From the NCBI GenBank assembly GCA_002293965.1, contig DBEG01000060.1:1-6278 (forward strand): a DNA stretch of 6,278 nt, given 5' to 3'. The position numbers and the translations under genes are program-made. Source of the stretch: Actinobacteria bacterium UBA912 (GTDB taxonomy: Bacteria > Actinomycetota > Coriobacteriia > Anaerosomatales > UBA912). The notes under the pieces are model-generated. The model saw nothing but the letters and a program-made list of their open reading frames with translations. It ran no database searches and was not told the DNA's origin. Positions 5,958 through 6,278 of the stretch are shown in pieces (the first letter of the stretch is position 1; the number at the start of each line of letters is the position of its first letter).

Positions 5958-6006
5958 CACTTGGCGCGTTTGTTTTGCATTGGCCGGTGATGCCCGCCCC
6001 CAAGTG
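5958..6006 (+). repeat. Second leader stem downstream of the terminator
   Basis: CACTTGG (5958-5964) and CCAAGTG (6000-6006) are perfect 7-bp inverted arms. GCAT (5977-5980) and ATGC (5990-5993) pair inside them. The stem lies between the terminator hairpin and the ribosome binding site and could shape translation or mRNA stability. Confidence 0.35.
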
Positions 6007-6081
6007 ATGTTGACGGCGTGATTCTCCCAACGAAAGCGGATATGTCCGGTAATAGCAGAAAAGTGAAGGAGGGAAGGACGC

Positions 6082-6278
6082 ATGGACGAACTTGACCACA
6101 AGAAGGAACCGCGAAGAGGGATGAGCCGAAGGGACTTCCTCAAGACCGGTGCTGCCGCAGCGGCTGCCGCAGCGGCCGGTGCGGATTTCGCTCTGCACCC
6201 GGCTTCTGCCTCAGCAGCTCCGGTCGCAGAGACCTACCACACGACCTGTCCGTACTGTTCGGCGAGTTGTGGACAGCT
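6082..6278 (+). CDS. Tat-exported molybdopterin oxidoreductase, probably formate dehydrogenase catalytic subunit (5' part only)
   Basis: The ATG at 6082 follows AAGGAGG at 6066-6072 by 9 nt. Sixty-five complete codons are present before the window ends. The N-terminus is a twin-arginine signal: SRRDFLK at 15-21, a nine-alanine hydrophobic core at 24-32, and a likely cut near ASASA at 41-45. TTCPYCSASCGQ follows, giving C56-x2-C59-x3-C63, the first three ligands of the [4Fe-4S] cluster at the start of Mo/W-bisPGD enzymes; CPYCSxSCG-type motifs are typical of respiratory formate dehydrogenase alpha subunits (FdnG/FdhA type). The fourth cysteine, the Sec/Cys active site and the cofactor domains lie outside the window, so the substrate is not proved. 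An internal ATG at 6121 would begin at the Tat motif but lacks a well-spaced ribosome site. The enzyme would be folded with its cofactor in the cytoplasm and then exported, placing it on the same side as the cytochromes. Confidence 0.85.
   Translation, partial: MDELDHKKEPRRGMSRRDFLKTGAAAAAAAAAGADFALHPASASAAPVAETYHTTCPYCSASCGQ

Larger units (their letters stand above)
5716..6081 (+). promoter_or_regulatory. 366-nt regulatory gap with promoter and structured leader before the Tat enzyme gene
   Basis: No convincing gene lies here. From left to right the gap holds a sigma70-type promoter, a likely transcription start near 5775, a closed helical domain (5777-5831), two small hairpins (AAGC/GCTT at 5833-5849 and TCCTT/AAGGA at 5860-5874), a terminator-like hairpin (5899-5951), a further 7-bp stem (5958-6006) and the ribosome binding site AAGGAGG at 6066-6072. 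A leader of about 307 nt with a terminator inside it is the usual shape of a riboswitch or attenuator. I could not match it to a known class: the B12 box, GEMM c-di-GMP core and ZTP motifs are absent, and I could not convincingly test the molybdenum-cofactor motif by eye. Confidence 0.55.

Noticed and set aside
5876..6007. Small open frame of 43 codons (GTG 5876, or ATG 5888 with AAGGAAG upstream) within the leader
   Set aside because: It is read through the terminator hairpin and the following stem, has no recognisable sequence, and its bases are better explained by RNA pairing. A translated leader peptide cannot be fully excluded without ribosome profiling.
6010..6046. Another TTGACG at 6010-6015 as a second promoter
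   Set aside because: There is no acceptable -10 box at 16-18 nt; the nearest AT-rich hexamer is at a spacing of more than 20 nt.
5796..6198. Two overlapping minus-strand open frames across the leader and the Tat signal
   Set aside because: They are antisense to the structured leader and the Tat signal codons and show no ribosome site or domain.

Overview
The window comes from a high-GC bacterium that uses GTG as well as ATG starts and good Shine-Dalgarno sites. Its gene content points to an anaerobe with respiratory or extracellular electron transfer: two exported multiheme c-type cytochromes followed by the start of a Tat-exported formate dehydrogenase-like molybdo/tungsto-enzyme. The style (GTG starts, an NHL propeller and a TPR protein next to heme-dense cytochromes) would suit an anaerobic actinobacterium of the Coriobacteriia/OPB41 type. 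The sequence alone does not fix the lineage, and that placement is only a guess.

Layout. Positions 1-459 are the C-terminal part of a class V aminotransferase of the cysteine desulfurase family. A candidate promoter (TTGACG, 17-nt spacer, TATCCT) overlaps its stop codon. It would drive a four-gene, same-strand operon at 600-5715 with gaps of 19, 48 and 27 nt. The genes encode a heptaheme cytochrome c, a 20-heme cytochrome c containing a tandem six-heme duplication, a membrane-anchored TPR protein, and a two-TM protein with an outside NHL beta-propeller and a cytoplasmic C-terminal domain that looks PIN-like. The 366-nt gap at 5716-6081 holds a strong sigma70-type promoter (TTGACG, 17-nt spacer, TATAGT), a dyad of the CRP/FNR operator shape, a structured leader with a 9-bp closing helix, and a terminator-like hairpin ending in a T-tract. 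At 6082 a Tat-signal protein with a CxxCxxxC iron-sulfur motif begins and runs off the window.

How the genes may work together (inference). Together the two cytochromes carry 27 CxxCH motifs. Each has at least one spare histidine per heme, so both could be fully bis-histidine ligated electron wires outside the membrane. The TPR protein has the shape of an apocytochrome or complex-assembly factor (compare CcmI/NrfG TPR domains), and the NHL protein could be an outside scaffold with a cytoplasmic arm. The downstream enzyme, probably formate dehydrogenase, is under separate control and could be an electron source for the same chain.

Most worth attention: the NHL-TM-PIN-like fusion inside a cytochrome operon, the duplicated hexaheme module with matching spare histidines, and the unassigned structured leader before the Tat enzyme.
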